Assembly: GCA_050084985.1 (NCBI GenBank)
Contig: JBITNC010000001.1
Location: 58,032,001-58,096,000, forward strand
Origin: Nageia nagi
Taxonomy: Eukaryota > Pinophyta
Reading direction: 5' to 3'
Length of the DNA stretch: 64,000 bases
The notes below the pieces were generated by a model, which saw nothing but the letters and a program-made list of their open reading frames with translations, had not been told where the DNA came from and made no database searches. How positions within the stretch are numbered: the first letter of the stretch is position 1; each line of letters opens with the position of its first letter. Shown here piece by piece: positions 1 to 12,279 of this stretch. The position numbers were made by a program, and so were the translations under genes.

Positions 1-1300
1 AAACCATATGTGAAAAAAAGCCAAAAATAGAAAATGATGATATCTAATTCTATACTACTATAAATAGAATCTTGTCCTAACTATAATAATATTATTATAA
101 ACATGATAAATAACCACTAACTATTAAACATTTACATCAATCATCAATCATTATCACATTAAAAAATTAAATCAATTTATGAAAATATACATCATGATAC
201 TAATCTAAAAACATCTCATCAACTTGAAAATAAAACATCCAAACCGAAACATACACATTTAAAAGATACATCATCTATTAAAACAAAATATCTAGGAAGA
301 TAACATAACATCAAACCATCATCATGTAAAACATAATCATAAAATATGCATGAGATATGATCATCACATATATATATATCCAAAATAATCATATAATATC
401 CACCAACTAATTAAAAATTAATGATCATGTCCATCCAATGGAACTAGGTCATGATCCCTATGATCTCAAAAATGAATATAAAAATACCACCATTGCAAAT
501 ATAATTCTATAACATCATATCAAGTGTCTAACATGCAATGAAAATAAAAACACATAAAATCATGACTTTGGGGCATCCTCATAGGCACTACCCTCTCCCT
601 CATCATGACTATTGGTATTATTAATTATTTGACATGGATAAACCACCCCACTAATCTACTTGGACTCATATTTCATCCCATTACATGTAGCTTGGATGAT
701 CTAACTGGGTGATGAGATGAATACACATGATTCATACTCCTGCTATGAGATGTCACTCACCCATCCTGCCTACCTTATGCATTGGAAGTACCCTATGTAC
801 CATTGGCTATGGTCATAGTCAAAGTATGAATATTAATAAGGATATAGCCTCAAGGAGGAAGGGGAGAATCTAAGCTAGGTGCATAAGTAGGAACACTAGT
901 CAACCATGTAATAATCACTCCTTGGTAATAGTCCCTCAAGATACAGATATCTCAAATAAATGAAGAGGACTACCTCTCCACACCTGCTAAAGTATATTCT
1001 CTCCCAAATTTTTGTTGTTGTAAGGTCTATACCATATACCTAGCCTTGTCTTTCTCTCACCTATATCTACTCTAATGATGATTGAGACTATACCAGGTAG
1101 AATTTCAACTTTGAGATCTCTACCAGTAAGGAATCAATATTGTAAAACTAAGATGTAGATACCTCCTCTTTTGTAGTTCTAACCTCCTCAACCTAATTCC
1201 CATCAACCTTCTTAGCCACCTTAGGAATATCTATTATAAGCCTATCTCAACCTCTTAGGCCACAACTACATAAGGTCCTACCCTAGGATCCTCAACCTGC
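1..1300. other. AT-rich stretch without a recognised gene
   Basis: No credible open frame or repeat with clear ends was seen here. The minus strand of about 850-1300 may be the 3' continuation of the plant-mobile-domain pseudogene that starts near 2.4 kb, but I could not follow one frame through it. Confidence 0.4.
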
Positions 1301-1303
1301 TAT

Positions 1304-2400
1304 CTCACTCATCGACCCTGCTCCTCTGTATCTCTCTCCTCCTAATCAATCTACCACTAGAAGAAAAAACCTCAATAACCCCCATGTCATCCTCAATATA
1401 CTCCTCCTCAATGGCCTCCTCCTAAGTAGAATCAAGCTCTACATATACCAATGTGTAATTTTCCTTGACAGTAAGGGTGCCCTCATGTTGGTACCTCACT
1501 AGTTCTAGAGGGATATCTTGAACCAAGGAAAATTGATGCCTAACCTAATCAAAATAAAAAAAATCTATAAACTATATCTATTGATCACTTAGAACCTTCT
1601 TTTGATGAATGCCTGTGAGGTCATCCCATGTTGGGTACAAATGATACAGCTTGTATCTCACATGATTGGCACTAACTAAGTAAGCATGGTTTGATAAAAC
1701 TTAATATCTCTATGAATATCATATATTGGATGATGGTAAAATTCCTCTCTCCATATCATAATGCCAACTAGATACTCTGCATGGCTATGAAAACCATGAA
1801 TGGGTAGCTTGAAATGTTGAGCAACTATGATATGCTCATACACCCAAGCCTAAAGTGTAATCATCACAAAAATTTAAGATCTATGACCCTATGAATAGAA
1901 GAATAACTTGCTAAAAATTTATGCTAGCAAGGTTGGTGCCCAAGTGTATACTATGCCATGCTACATTTATGTCTACCATAATCGGTAATAATTACCATGG
2001 AAATCCCTCGCTTTCAGTATCTGGAAGGGCATAGCACTAAATCATGCCCATCAAATAGGAAAACCTAATACTACCCTATTGGTCATCCATCTAATACTGG
2101 TAATAGTGAATATCCCATGAGCTTATCTCCAACATAATAGTTATCATTATGTACACTCCATACAAATTAGAAATAGCTAAAAAAGCATCATCTTGATCAA
2201 CTATATGCTAGATTTATCAACCTTGAATGGGAAGATGATACAAGTAATGGATATCTTCCATCGTGATGGTCATCTCCCCTATTGGGAGATGAAAAGTGGA
2301 GGTAGTAGAATCCCACCTCTAGAGTGGAGCATCCAAGAGAGGATACTCCTAATGTATGTGACCCATGAAGGGTCCAACTCCAAAACCCATAGTTTAGAAT
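1304..2400 (-). pseudogene. Plant mobile domain (PMD, aminotransferase-like) pseudogene
   Basis: Read on the minus strand, 2370-2205 gives RW-x4-TFHLPIGEMTITMEDI followed by YLYHLPIQG, the hallmark block of the plant mobile domain. After frameshifts, a second block from 1849 downwards reads AWVYEHIIVAQHFKLP and then an open run of about 60 codons rich in His and Tyr. A third block (about 1487-1305) is acidic (repeated EEE and EDD) and ends in RRREIQRSRVDE and a stop. PMD proteins are plant nuclear proteins (MAIN/MAIL type) and are also carried by Mutator-like and Ty3 transposons. This copy has several stops and at least two frameshifts, so it is dead. Whether it was a host gene or transposon cargo cannot be told, because no flanking LTR or TIR was found. 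Confidence 0.75.
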
Positions 2401-2439
2401 AAGGTATGGTCTATCCTCATAAGAAATTAACATCCCTCC

Positions 2440-3566
2440 TTCAAAATAGAGGGATATCATCCCTTGGGCTCGAATACATTTTGAACCTAGCAAGTAATGC
2501 AACTAGCATAAGTTCAAAAAATAAATGTTTACTCTAGGGTTAAACATCGATAATTTTGTAACCTTTTAGCTCAAGCTAGAAATCATAGCAAAAATTTTAA
2601 AATTTTGAAAAATGCTAAAAATTAGGCTAAAAAAAATCTAAATTGTTGAAAAATACCTAAGTGTAAAAATAATTAATCCTATGATTTTATTTTCCAAATT
2701 AAGCTATAAAATTAACCCACTAAGAAAAAAACAAAAAGAGGGGTTTTCAAAACCCTACCTCCTCTCAGATTGACCTCATTTAGACAACTAGTCTCCTTCT
2801 AGAAGGCATGTTGGTACATCAAATGTGATAGATGGCTAAAAATCTAGTCAACCATGGGAAATGGGGAAATAAAATGATAAGAGCTCTAACCAATCACTAA
2901 GAACAAATCAAAAAATAACATTTTACTTTTCCTTTTAACCTATTTGCACCCTTGAACATTTATGATTAGTATGAAACATTGACAACCTAACAAAAAGTTG
3001 GTGACTCGTTTAAATATATATATATAATGACAACAAAAATATGTCAACATTAAACAAGCCCTTAGGTCAACAAAAAATCTCAAAGAGATATAACTAAAAG
3101 AGAATAAGGCTCTCAAACACTTCAAACTTCAAAAATTGAACACGTCTTAAAAATATGGAATGACCTTTTATGCAAGATCATCATGTAACCTCGCTATTAG
3201 GATAAAATTCAGTAAAATCAAATTGAGTGTATGCTCAAGACAAGCTTACCATCACATATTTGCTTCAATATGCAGATAAAAACTAGAGTATCATCACACA
3301 AATGCTACAAATAGCACCTAGTATGGAGATTGACAAGAAAAGTTTGGGTATACATCAAAATTATTTTCAAAATGCATCAAGTGCAAAAGGTGAAAATATG
3401 GTTTAATCAAGATTAGATTAACCAATTTTGCTTTATTCAAGAGACTAAATCAATTTTAGACATCAATCTAAGAGTTGAACATCCAATTTAGGGAACTTGA
3501 GCATTCCCACCTTTTCAAACAAAGGAAATTTTTGAATTATCCCCTACTTCTATCACTAGATAATTC
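2440..3566. other. AT-rich stretch, nothing recognised
   Basis: Only short chance frames are visible. A short run of TA repeats lies near 3017-3027. I see no domain, RNA gene or element boundary here. Confidence 0.4.
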
Positions 3567-3600
3567 AAAAAGAGGCAAAATGTAGACACCCAAAAATGAC
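3567..3600 (+). repeat. Possible polypurine tract and LTR 5' end
   Basis: The purine-rich run AAAAAGAGGCAAAA (3567-3580) is followed directly by TGTAGACACCCAAAAATG (from 3581). TGTAGACACC is a frequent start of plant Ty3 LTRs, and the preceding run has the composition of a polypurine tract. No matching second LTR was found in the window, so this may be the remnant of a plus-strand element cut by later insertions. Weak, motif-only call. Confidence 0.35.
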
Positions 3601-5149
3601 CCTCATTTGAAAATTGAATGGAAAGGACCAAAATTAACATATATTATTAAAGTTATAGTAAATTATCAATTGCTAGTGATTGACCCTAGCCTCAAAGACT
3701 CAAACCAATCATTGACATCCTATACCCAATCGTCAACAACTTGATACTTAGTCAGAACAAAAATAGATATGCACTTGAATTGATTTGTTCCTAAAACTTA
3801 TTTGATCATGAGTGAATTATTATTGGTTTGGAAGCTACATGAATATAATCATGGTTATTTTGGACTTGGATGAGCTTTTGAGTCAAGTTGTTGGCCCCTA
3901 AATTTAAAAATTAAACAAACTAAAAATGCTATAAATTAAATAGTCGTTAATGAAGAAAGGGACCCAAAATTGAAGAAGAATTATGTTGTAGAATTTCACA
4001 TAGAATTGCTAAAGAGTTAAGTACTTTAGTTATGAACTTATTAATGTACTTTAATTCAATGTATGATGTTGCTTCTATGAATATATATGTTTGATTTGTT
4101 ATTTTGGCATGTTTGTAGGGTCCACAAGTGCTAAAGTAGGAGATATTAAAAACATATTGTGAAAAGAATCAACAAAAATCAAGAACTAAAGTCAAAACAA
4201 AATAAAAGAGAAGATTCATCAAAGTCCATCTCCAATATCTAAAATGCCAATGATTGAGCTCGAACTCCAATGATTGAAGCCAAATGCTAGTGACTACATC
4301 CTAAACATCGATGACTCTGTAAAGGCCCATGGAGGCTCAAACCATCAATTTTGTAAAAGCCCTTTAAAGTAAGGCAATGAATCTAAATATTTGTGTTGTA
4401 AAATTTGAGGTAACTTGAGAGAGTGATAAAATATATATTGGTATTTAATGTGTATTTATCTTGTTTGCTAATAGCTTACTTTTTTGGGTCGACAATGACT
4501 AAGCAAATGTTCAATGTTTGAGGAGTGTCCTTTAAACATATACCATGTTGGACTGATAAACTTAGGCAAAATGGATTGAAATAGGTTTAAAACTCTTAAA
4601 CAAAAGTCTACATATTTTTAGTATAATTTGAAAAATTTATAGCCAATCCATAGCATTATACCTTTAAGCCTTAAGCATAAAAGTAAATAACAAATACATC
4701 TTTTAAGTTGAAGAACTAATGCTAACCAACTAGTAAGATAATAACTTATGTAATGTGTACTATGGTTTCCACTAAAGGTTATAAGAGAAAAAATTCCATA
4801 TATGAATCATATTCAAATGATTTTTGAGCTTAGGATGGGTTGCAATCATTATGATAACTTTTGAAATTGATCTAGTAGTAATGATTATTTTAGATTAAGT
4901 TTGTTGTGTTTATAGCACTATCTTTAATGATAATGAAAACTTTGTTCTCTCTATTTATTGATCATAGTTATCTATACAAAAATTAAAACAAAAAGTATGA
5001 TGCCTTGATTAGGATGCAATTGGAGAAGATTAAGTGAATGTAAAATTTTAGTATCTTACACTTTAGTAGTTGGAGTTATTTGGATGACCTAATCATGTTA
5101 TTTAATATATCTTTTAGGAGTAAGGACCTAGAAATCTCCTTTCTTATTA

Positions 5150-5560
5150 TTTATGTCATAATTAATCTTGTAAATAACTTCTACAAAGTGTTTATCCAAC
5201 TCATATAGAGATAATTTCTTCATGGCCTCTTTCGTATGATTGAGAACTATGGCATCCTTTATATTATTCTATTGTTGTGATCAACTAGGAAAAGGATGTA
5301 AGGAATTTTGAATACCACAGTGATATTGCGCTCTCCATTCATATGTAGGATCAAGATTATAGTCAACTACTAATGGTATTTTATCCTTTGTTATAAAATT
5401 TTTATTTTATTCTCCCAAGACTGATACAAATTTGCTAAGAATTCTTTGAAATATCTCACTTTTATTCAACATGTAGGTTATCAAAATAAGGATTGTATCA
5501 ACTTCCCAAATACTAATATTTAGTATGATTCTCTTTATCTATCCAATGATGATAAGGTTT
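5150..5560 (-). pseudogene. Decayed ORF downstream of Tat-A integrase
   Basis: On the minus strand about 5480-5280 reads as one open frame with KVRYFKEFLANLYQSWENK, then PLVVDYNLDPTYEW and RAQYHCGIQNSLHPFPS. After two stops it continues with DAIVLNHTKEAMKKLS and ELDKHFVEVIYKINYD. The frame is long for such AT-rich DNA and its composition is protein-like. It lies 3' of the integrase of Tat-A, where Tat-B and Tat-C also have an extra ORF, but I see no residue similarity to theirs. No family recognised. Confidence 0.4.
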
Positions 5561-5849
5561 GAAATCCTGGTGATGCATAACATGGAGCTCTTAGATTATG
5601 TCATTATTGATATTCATACTTGATAAACCATTGACATCTACCTATTCATCATCACTAAGACCTTTAAGTTTCTGATCATGAAGAAGATCATTCTCTTGTA
5701 AGCTCCCAAAAAGACCCCACACCTTGAGCTAAAATACAAATAACATGAGAAACCCAAAGGCCTTTGGAATGGCCACTTTGTAATATCTAAAATATTTCTT
5801 ACATGTGATAAGATAATAAAATTAAAATATATACATATAATACAAACTC

Positions 5850-6441
5850 ACATGGTTAAACGATGATGTATAACTTTAAATGATGGCCATTGATCATGAT
5901 CAGAAGGACCTGACCATATATCCACTCCAACTTGAATGCATTATTCTAGATTTCTTTTATAATGATGTATGATCTAGAACATAAAGAATCAAACTTTCAA
6001 TGGCATCTAAGCCTGACTTTATCTTCATCCCATTTGAGAACTAAGTCACTAAGTTTGAAAGAAACATTGGATGCATACTTTTTGTCAAACCATCTCTTAA
6101 CCATATTGTTTCTTTTTTGGATTTCTCTATAAGAATTCTCTTGAAGCTTATCTAAGTAGATCAAACCAAACATCCTTACATATAATGGGTCTAAATCATT
6201 CATCTCATACCGGTTGAGCAGTTGTAATGCAGGTAAATCAATATTAGATGGCAATATAGCTATTTTTCCATAAACTAGAACATAATGAGTAGACTTTATA
6301 GAAGACTTGTAATTGATTTGGTATGCCCATAGTGCAAGATTGAGCTTCTTGTCATAGTCTTTTTTATTATCATCTATTTTCCTCTTCAAGATTCTCAACA
6401 TATTTTTATTTGTTAATTCAGATAATCCATTACCTTGAGGG
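5850..6441 (-). pseudogene. Tat-A integrase, C-terminal part
   Basis: From 6,441 downwards the minus strand reads PQGNGLSELTNKNMLRILKR, then LALWAYQINYKSS and YVLVYGKIAILP, the usual end of the Ty3 integrase core, followed by a basic linker with RWFDKKYASNVSFKLSDLVLKW. After a stop and shift near 5,997 the GPY/F-type end is still readable (FDSL, YIIKE, NNAFKLE, INGHHLKLY, to about 5,850). It contains the last catalytic Glu (in NGLSE). The N-terminal part of the same enzyme lies at 14,110-14,810 on the other side of the copia insertion. Confidence 0.85.
6437..6441. repeat. Target site duplication of copia element (left)
   Basis: GAGGG precedes the left LTR. AAGGG (14,105-14,109) follows the right LTR: a 5 bp duplication with one change. 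Confidence 0.8.
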
Positions 6442-6945
6442 TGTTAGAATAAATAATGCACTATTGTATAGATTATTCTTTAGAAAGTAATTAAATAATA
6501 ATATCTTTTTTTCTTAGGTTACTCTCTAAATAATACACTTAAATACTTAAAATTATATTCAAATACCTTTTAAGTATTTGGTGAATCAAAAATAGAGATA
6601 TGGTTCTACACTCAACCTCATGGGCATGAGGATGCACATCCCATGTGCATAGGTTCTTTTCTTATAAATAAAGGGTTCCTCTTATGTATTCTTAACTTTT
6701 GTAGAAGCATAGAAATGCTCTAAGCTTATAGTGAGATAAGAAGAGAGATCTTTGTAAGAGAGTTCTTTTGAGTTCTTGAGAAGTAATTAAGTTTAGAGTT
6801 AGATTGGATTACTCTCAAGTTTGAGAGGAACCATTATATATTCTATGTTACTTCTTATGTGTGATCGATTACTTAGGTTATAGAATATGAGGATTCCATC
6901 CAAGGTGATGTTGGGTGGAGATAAAGAACTACTTTGTCTCTTTCA
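6442..6945 (+). repeat. Copia 5' LTR
   Basis: Starts TGTTAGAATAAATAATGCAC and ends ...CTCTTTCA. It matches the right LTR along its length with many substitutions and small indels, so the insertion is old. It carries a TATA box at 6663-6670. Confidence 0.92.
6663..6670 (+). promoter_or_regulatory. LTR TATA box
   Basis: TATAAATA followed by AAGGGTTCCTC. The right LTR has the same box (13,838-13,845, TATAAATAGAGGG), so the promoter core is conserved between both LTRs. Confidence 0.65.
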
Positions 6946-6947
6946 TT

Positions 6948-6960
6948 TACTATCTGAGTA
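6948..6960 (+). other. Degenerate primer binding site
   Basis: Two bases after the LTR, TACTATCTGAGTA resembles the initiator-Met tRNA site TGGTATCAGAGC used by copia elements, with several changes. Confidence 0.5.
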
Positions 6961-9095
6961 TCTCTTGGAAATCTTCCATTCATCTTGTGAGGTAAAATCA
7001 TACTAAGGTATAAATTTTCTCTTTAATCTCTACTATTTTTAAGTTATTTTTTGCATTTTCCCTTTTAATTCTATATGTATTTAAAAGAGCTTCTTTAGGT
7101 AAAAATAGCTTAAACATTAAGAAGGATTTTGGTGCCTCTTAATCTTTTTGTGGTACTAAAATCCTCCTTTTGAAGGGATTAACATTTTTTTAAAGTTTAG
7201 TATGCAATTTTTTTTTTTTTTTTTTGTATATAATTTTTTTTAGTATGTACCAAGATAAATTTGTTATGTATATTAGTTACAAATTTGCTCTTTTGATAAC
7301 ATTTTTGTTATATCTTAGAACAAATTTACATATTTTTACAACATGAATTTGAAATTTTTTTGTGTAACAATAAATAAATAAATAAGTACCCTTTGCAATT
7401 TTGTTTACCCATATAACAATATGTTATTATTATATTGATTTTGTTTTATCAAAAATTTGCATCTTTATAATACATTATGCAATATTTTGTTAAGATAAAT
7501 CTATTTTGACAAATTAAATAGACTAATTTTATAAAAATAAGATATTTAGCAAAAGTTGATTTTACAACTATGGATTGAAAATAAATTCAATCAAAATATT
7601 TTTTTTTACATAGACAATATAATTCTTATATCATCACTCTTAGACCCTCACGCACCTCATGGTTGTTTCTCACCCCTTTTGCGTTGTTTTTCTACTTGGA
7701 AATGCTACCACCTCCCTAGTTCCCTCTTCTTCACTTAGTTCTTCCTCATGTGTTTTATTGTCAATATTTCACATATTTTTTTATTTTCAACTCTTTTGGG
7801 GAGAAATCTAGTTGGGCTTAAATGCATTTGGCCAGCATTGGCTCATACCTGCCACCTTTACCTGTGTGGTTGACCAAGGGAGAGTTAATTTTTTCTAAAA
7901 CTAAAACAAAGAGCTCCTTTTTAAAAAATAGTGCATTTTTTTTTAGCAATTATTATATATATATATATATATATATAAGGTTAATATTTGCAACATTAAT
8001 AATGGAACCATTTGTTCCTTTTTTAAAGCAAATAAAGTTATTTTCTAACCTTTATTTTTTTTCCATATAATAAAGGGAATTCCTCTTTTAGAGAAAAATT
8101 TTTTTAACATAATTTGTATTATTTTTTCCCTCAAAATTCACAGGGGAAGTTAACTTTTTTTCAAAATTTGTTATTTTCCTTTTAAAGATAAAATCAGATA
8201 TTTTTCCTCTAAAAGGAAGGAGTAATTATTTTTGTAATAATTCTTGTAATAGTTCTTCTTTGGCTTATATTTTTTCTCATAAAGCTAACCTTTATCTTGA
8301 AAATGCAAATAGGATCTGTTTTTATTTTTTTATTTTTGCAATTTCTTCTAAACAAAGGAATATAAGGAATCCTATTGTAAAGTTGAAGGCTATCAAGAAG
8401 AAGAAAGATCGGATTTGGAAAAGGCTAAGTAAAAATAAGAAGCATTCAAGTTGGAAAAGTGATCCATACTTACAAGGCAATGAAACCTTGCTATGAGACT
8501 TATTGGGTCTCATCATATATCTGATTCAAATGCTTGGATAGATATGGAAATGACTCTTCCTTTGGAAATGAGCCTTCCTTAAAAATATATTGTGTTTGTT
8601 ATCTTTGTTAAAAGTTGTTAAGACTCTTGTGTTAACAAGAGCATGTTGTAAAAGCTCTTAGAGCCTTGTAACTAACCACTAACTATAAGGAAACTACTAA
8701 CCCTTTATAGTATGGTTATTTATTTTATTGGCTCATTACAAATAGATATGGTCAAACATAAGGTAAAGTGCACTAACAAAATGACCAAACATCTTAATTT
8801 ACAAACTACAAAGTTACTAACTACAATCTACTAACATAAATTGCAATAGTACAACTTACAGCTTTTTTAATTGCATAAAGTTATACAAGTTTTACAATTA
8901 AAAACAATGATGAATAAGTTGGTTAATTTTTTACAAGTTGGTTCAATTTAACATGTTTGGTTACCTTGGTTACTACTACAATGTTGTATGGACAATATGA
9001 TTTTGTTAACAACTTAATAAACTTACAACTTTTACAAAGTGTAATATTTATGCTTTCTTAATCCCTTGATCTAAATTAATTTTCTTTTGTATAAA
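6961..9095 (+). other. Copia 5' leader, non-coding
   Basis: About 2.1 kb between primer site and gag. It is T-rich, with a T run (about 7207-7225) and a TA microsatellite (about 7953-7977). Short open frames here show no family features. Confidence 0.6.
7953..7977. repeat. TA dinucleotide microsatellite
   Basis: About twelve uninterrupted TA units. Confidence 0.9.
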
Positions 9096-10018
9096 ATGGG
9101 TGATTTGTTTACGCCAAAACACATCCTTGATGGTTCCAATTATGGTATCTAGGAACCAAGGATGAAACAAAGCATCAAGCTCACAAACTTTGGCAAACTA
9201 TTAGTGAAGATCAAGTTGCTCCTATAGAAGTAAAGGATTTAGAGTTCTATAACAACAAGAATGAGTTGACTACTTCTACTATTTTTTAGCAGTTTCAGAT
9301 GAAGTCCTTCTCATGATCTCAAGCTAAACCTCTACAAAAGAAGCTTGGGATCAACTTAAAAAATTTATCTTGGTACAAAATTTTCTAGAAGGTTCACCAT
9401 CCTCCAAAAGCTTTTGTAGACTCATCAAGGGAAAGATGAGAGTATGGAATTATTCTTGACCAAGATTATTGATCTAAGAACTCAACTTGTGGTTTGTGGT
9501 TGTAATTGGATCAATGATGAATTTATGTTTTTCATCATCCTACAAAGTCTTTCATCCAAGTTTAGCCATTTTGTGATTGTTATTAATACGATTCTTATTG
9601 ATTAAGAAGAATCATTCTCCTTAGAGAAGCTCTCTAGGCTCCTCTTAAAGCATGAAGAAAATCTAAATAAGAAAGAATTGGTGTCTTCTCCACCAAAAGT
9701 TCATAACATTTCTTTAGGATCAACCAAGCCTCACATGAAGAAGAAGTTCAAAAATCATAAGAAGTCTTCTCATGCTTCTCTCAAAAGGAATATAAAGAAA
9801 AATTGCCACAAGCATCATGAAGGCAAAAGCAAGATAAACAATTCAAATGGTAGGGTCAAATTTAATGGAAATTGTAACTTTTTTGGTATCTATGGCCACA
9901 AAAGAAACTCTTGCTTCAAGAAGAAGAAAGAGGAAAATGGAAATGGAAAAGAGAAGGTAAACCACTTCAAAGGGAAAAAAATAATAAAAGTGCTTATGTT
10001 TGTGGTCTTTACTCCATG
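9096..10018 (+). pseudogene. Copia gag
   Basis: The ATG at 9096 starts MGDLFTPKHILDGSNYG, matching the LDGSNY motif near the start of plant copia Gag. The Gag body is broken by stops and shifts up to about 9,660. The C-terminal part (9,678-10,018) is open, very Lys-rich, and holds the nucleocapsid zinc knuckle at 9873-9914: CNFFGIYGHKRNSC. The second Cys of the CX2CX4HX4C motif is replaced by Phe. The open frame ends in TGA, 24 bp before the protease region. Gag would form the particle and bind element RNA. Confidence 0.85.
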
Positions 10019-10033
10019 ACTCATGCACCTACA

Positions 10034-10372
10034 AATTATTAGATAGTTGATTCATACTATACTAATCACATGTTCTTTGAAAAATATAAATTTCAAAATT
10101 TTCATAAACATAGAAAGGATGCAATTGTGATTGGTGATCATTTGATGCTTGAAGTTCATAGGATAGGAAGCATCTTGATGCATGGTAAAGTAATTGAAAA
10201 TGTACTATATGTACCTAAGTTAAACATGAATCTTCTATCAATCATTCAAGTGTCAAGAATAGGATACTCCTTTGAGTTTACCTCAAATTCTTGGAGTATA
10301 AGAAAAATATTGGCCACTTTGATAAAAGGTTGTATTAAAAATGATCTCTTCATAGTTGATGAAGTGCCTTGA
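10034..10372 (+). pseudogene. Copia aspartic protease
   Basis: IVDSYYTNHMFFEKYKF aligns with the copia protease active site DSG(A/C)TNHM. The catalytic Asp and Ser remain but Gly-Ala has become Tyr-Tyr. The downstream part VIENVLYVPKLNMNLLSIIQ is the well-conserved copia block between protease and pre-integrase. The frame is open for 100 codons from 10,070. Confidence 0.85.
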
Positions 10373-10375
10373 AAA

Positions 10376-11170
10376 ATGTGAGTAGCTACTAATGTTTATT
10401 CTAAGGGTAATCTTTGGCACAAAATTTTAGGCCACATCAATCATACAAGAATTCAACTCATGAAGTGTCAAAATCTTGTTGAAGGATTGCCTTTAAGCTC
10501 ACCTACCATTAGCCTTTGTAAAAGTTGCATCTTAGGGAAAACAAAATGGTAAAAGTTTGAGAAGGATAAAGCAACAAGGTAAACTCAACTTATCCAATTG
10601 ATTCATTCAGATTTAATGGGTTCATTTCAAGCTAAGTCACTTGTAAGAGCATCTTATGTCCTTACCTTCATAAATGAATTTAGTAGGATGGCCTTTGGTT
10701 ATCTACTTGAGCACAAAGATTAAAATTTTGAGATGTTTAAAGAGTTTTAGGCTTTGGTTAAAAATCCAACCAACCTAAGAATCAAGATGCTAATATCAGA
10801 TAATGGAGGTGAGTATATTAGCAATGAGTTCATTGAATTTTATGCTAGATGTGAAATTAAAAGAAAATTCACCATCCCTTACACCCCATAATAGAATGAT
10901 GTTGCAGAAAGGAAGAACAAAACCATTATGGAAATGTCTAGATGCATGTTGGGAAATTTTCTAAGTTTTTATGGGTTGAAGCTATGAGTACTACTATCTA
11001 CACCTTGAATAGGTGTCCCACAAAGGTAGTTGAAGGTAAATATCCCTAAAGGTATGGACAAGAAAGATATCTAATATTTCTTATTTTAGGGTATTTGGTT
11101 GTGAAGCTTTTTCTTACATAGTTTCTAACAAAAGGGAGAAGTTAGATAATAAATCAAATAATACATCTTT
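10376..11170 (+). pseudogene. Copia integrase (pre-integrase zinc site and catalytic core)
   Basis: The zinc region reads LWHKILGHINHTRIQLMK and then LCKSCILGK, giving H-x3-H-type and CX2C ligands. The core has IHSDLMGSF (first Asp), LISDNGGEYISNEF (second Asp) and NDVAERKNKTIMEM (Glu). Several TAG/TAA stops interrupt it. A C-terminal VFGCEAFSYI block is readable near 11,090. It would insert the cDNA into the genome. Confidence 0.85.
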
Positions 11171-11379
11171 GTCAGTTATGATAGTCAACATCAAGGGTAT
11201 AGGCTTTACTCTCACTCTTAAAAAGCAATATTTATTTCTAGGGATGTTAAGTTTAATGAAGATTCGAATGATCCCTATTCAATTAAATACCTTGATAATT
11301 CATCTTAAGAAAGGCCTAAGTGGTTGGACCTACCTTCAACCTCAAGAGTAAAATACTCCATCTCAACGAATCACTAGAA

Positions 11380-12230
11380 GTATGACCTTAAATAAGGCTC
11401 TTCTTGCCAAAATTGAAGGCCATAATGAACCCTCAACCTTTAAGGAAGATTCTAAACATTCTTGTTGGATGGATGTAATGAAATTGGAATTTTAGGCTCT
11501 TATGGAAAATGAACTTGGGATTTGGTTCCATATCCCACTACAAGAAATGTGATTGGAAATAAATGGGTTTATAAGGTTAAGTACAACTCAAAAGATGTGA
11601 TTAAGAAATATAAGGCAAGGTTTGTAGCTAAGGCTTTTTCTCAAAAATATGGAGTTAATTATGAAGAAACCTTTGCTCTAGTTGCAAATATGGTTACTGT
11701 TAGATTGATCCTTGGCCTTTTAGTAGCTCAAGGTTGGAAGATATTCCAACTCAATGTGAAAATGTTTTTCTCAATGTTGATTTAGATGTTGAGATCTACA
11801 TGAATTAGCCTAAAGGGTTTATTGTGAAAGGAAAAGAGTCCCATATATGCAAGATAAAGAAGTGTTTGTATGGACTTAAGCAAGCACCACAAGCTTAATA
11901 TAAGAAGATTTCATTATACTTTGAGACTATTGGGTTTCCAAATGCTACTCAGATACAGATCTCTATGTGCTCAATGAAGGAAAAGACTTGATCTTGATTC
12001 TTGTTTATGTTGATAACCTTTTGATTACAAGGTATAATATGATCATCATCAATGAGTGCATCACCAAACTTAAGGTAGAATATGAAATGAGTAATCTTGG
12101 TATCTTGCACTACTACCTTGGTATGTAAGCATATAAATGTAAGGATTATACCTACCTTAGTCAATCCAAATACATCTTTGATAATTTGCTAAAGTTGGAA
12201 TGAACAAGTGTAAGCCTATGACTATCCTAG
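11380..12230 (+). pseudogene. Copia reverse transcriptase
   Basis: NVIGNKWVYKVKYNSKD and KARFVAKAFSQKYGVNYEE are the classic entry of copia RT (residues about 10-50 of the open piece 11,522-11,785). Frameshifted pieces then give EIYMNQPKGF-like and CLYGLKQAPQA blocks. The catalytic motif near 12,005-12,020 reads YVDN instead of YVDD, so the enzyme is inactive. LGMxA and LSQSKYI blocks follow. Confidence 0.88.
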
Positions 12231-12279
12231 TTTCTCCTAGAATCGAGCTTGATACCAACTCTACCTCTTAGTTGGCAGA

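Noticed and set aside
2193-2402. 69-codon plus-strand frame
   Set aside because: Shadow of the minus-strand plant mobile domain; the conserved residues are on the other strand.
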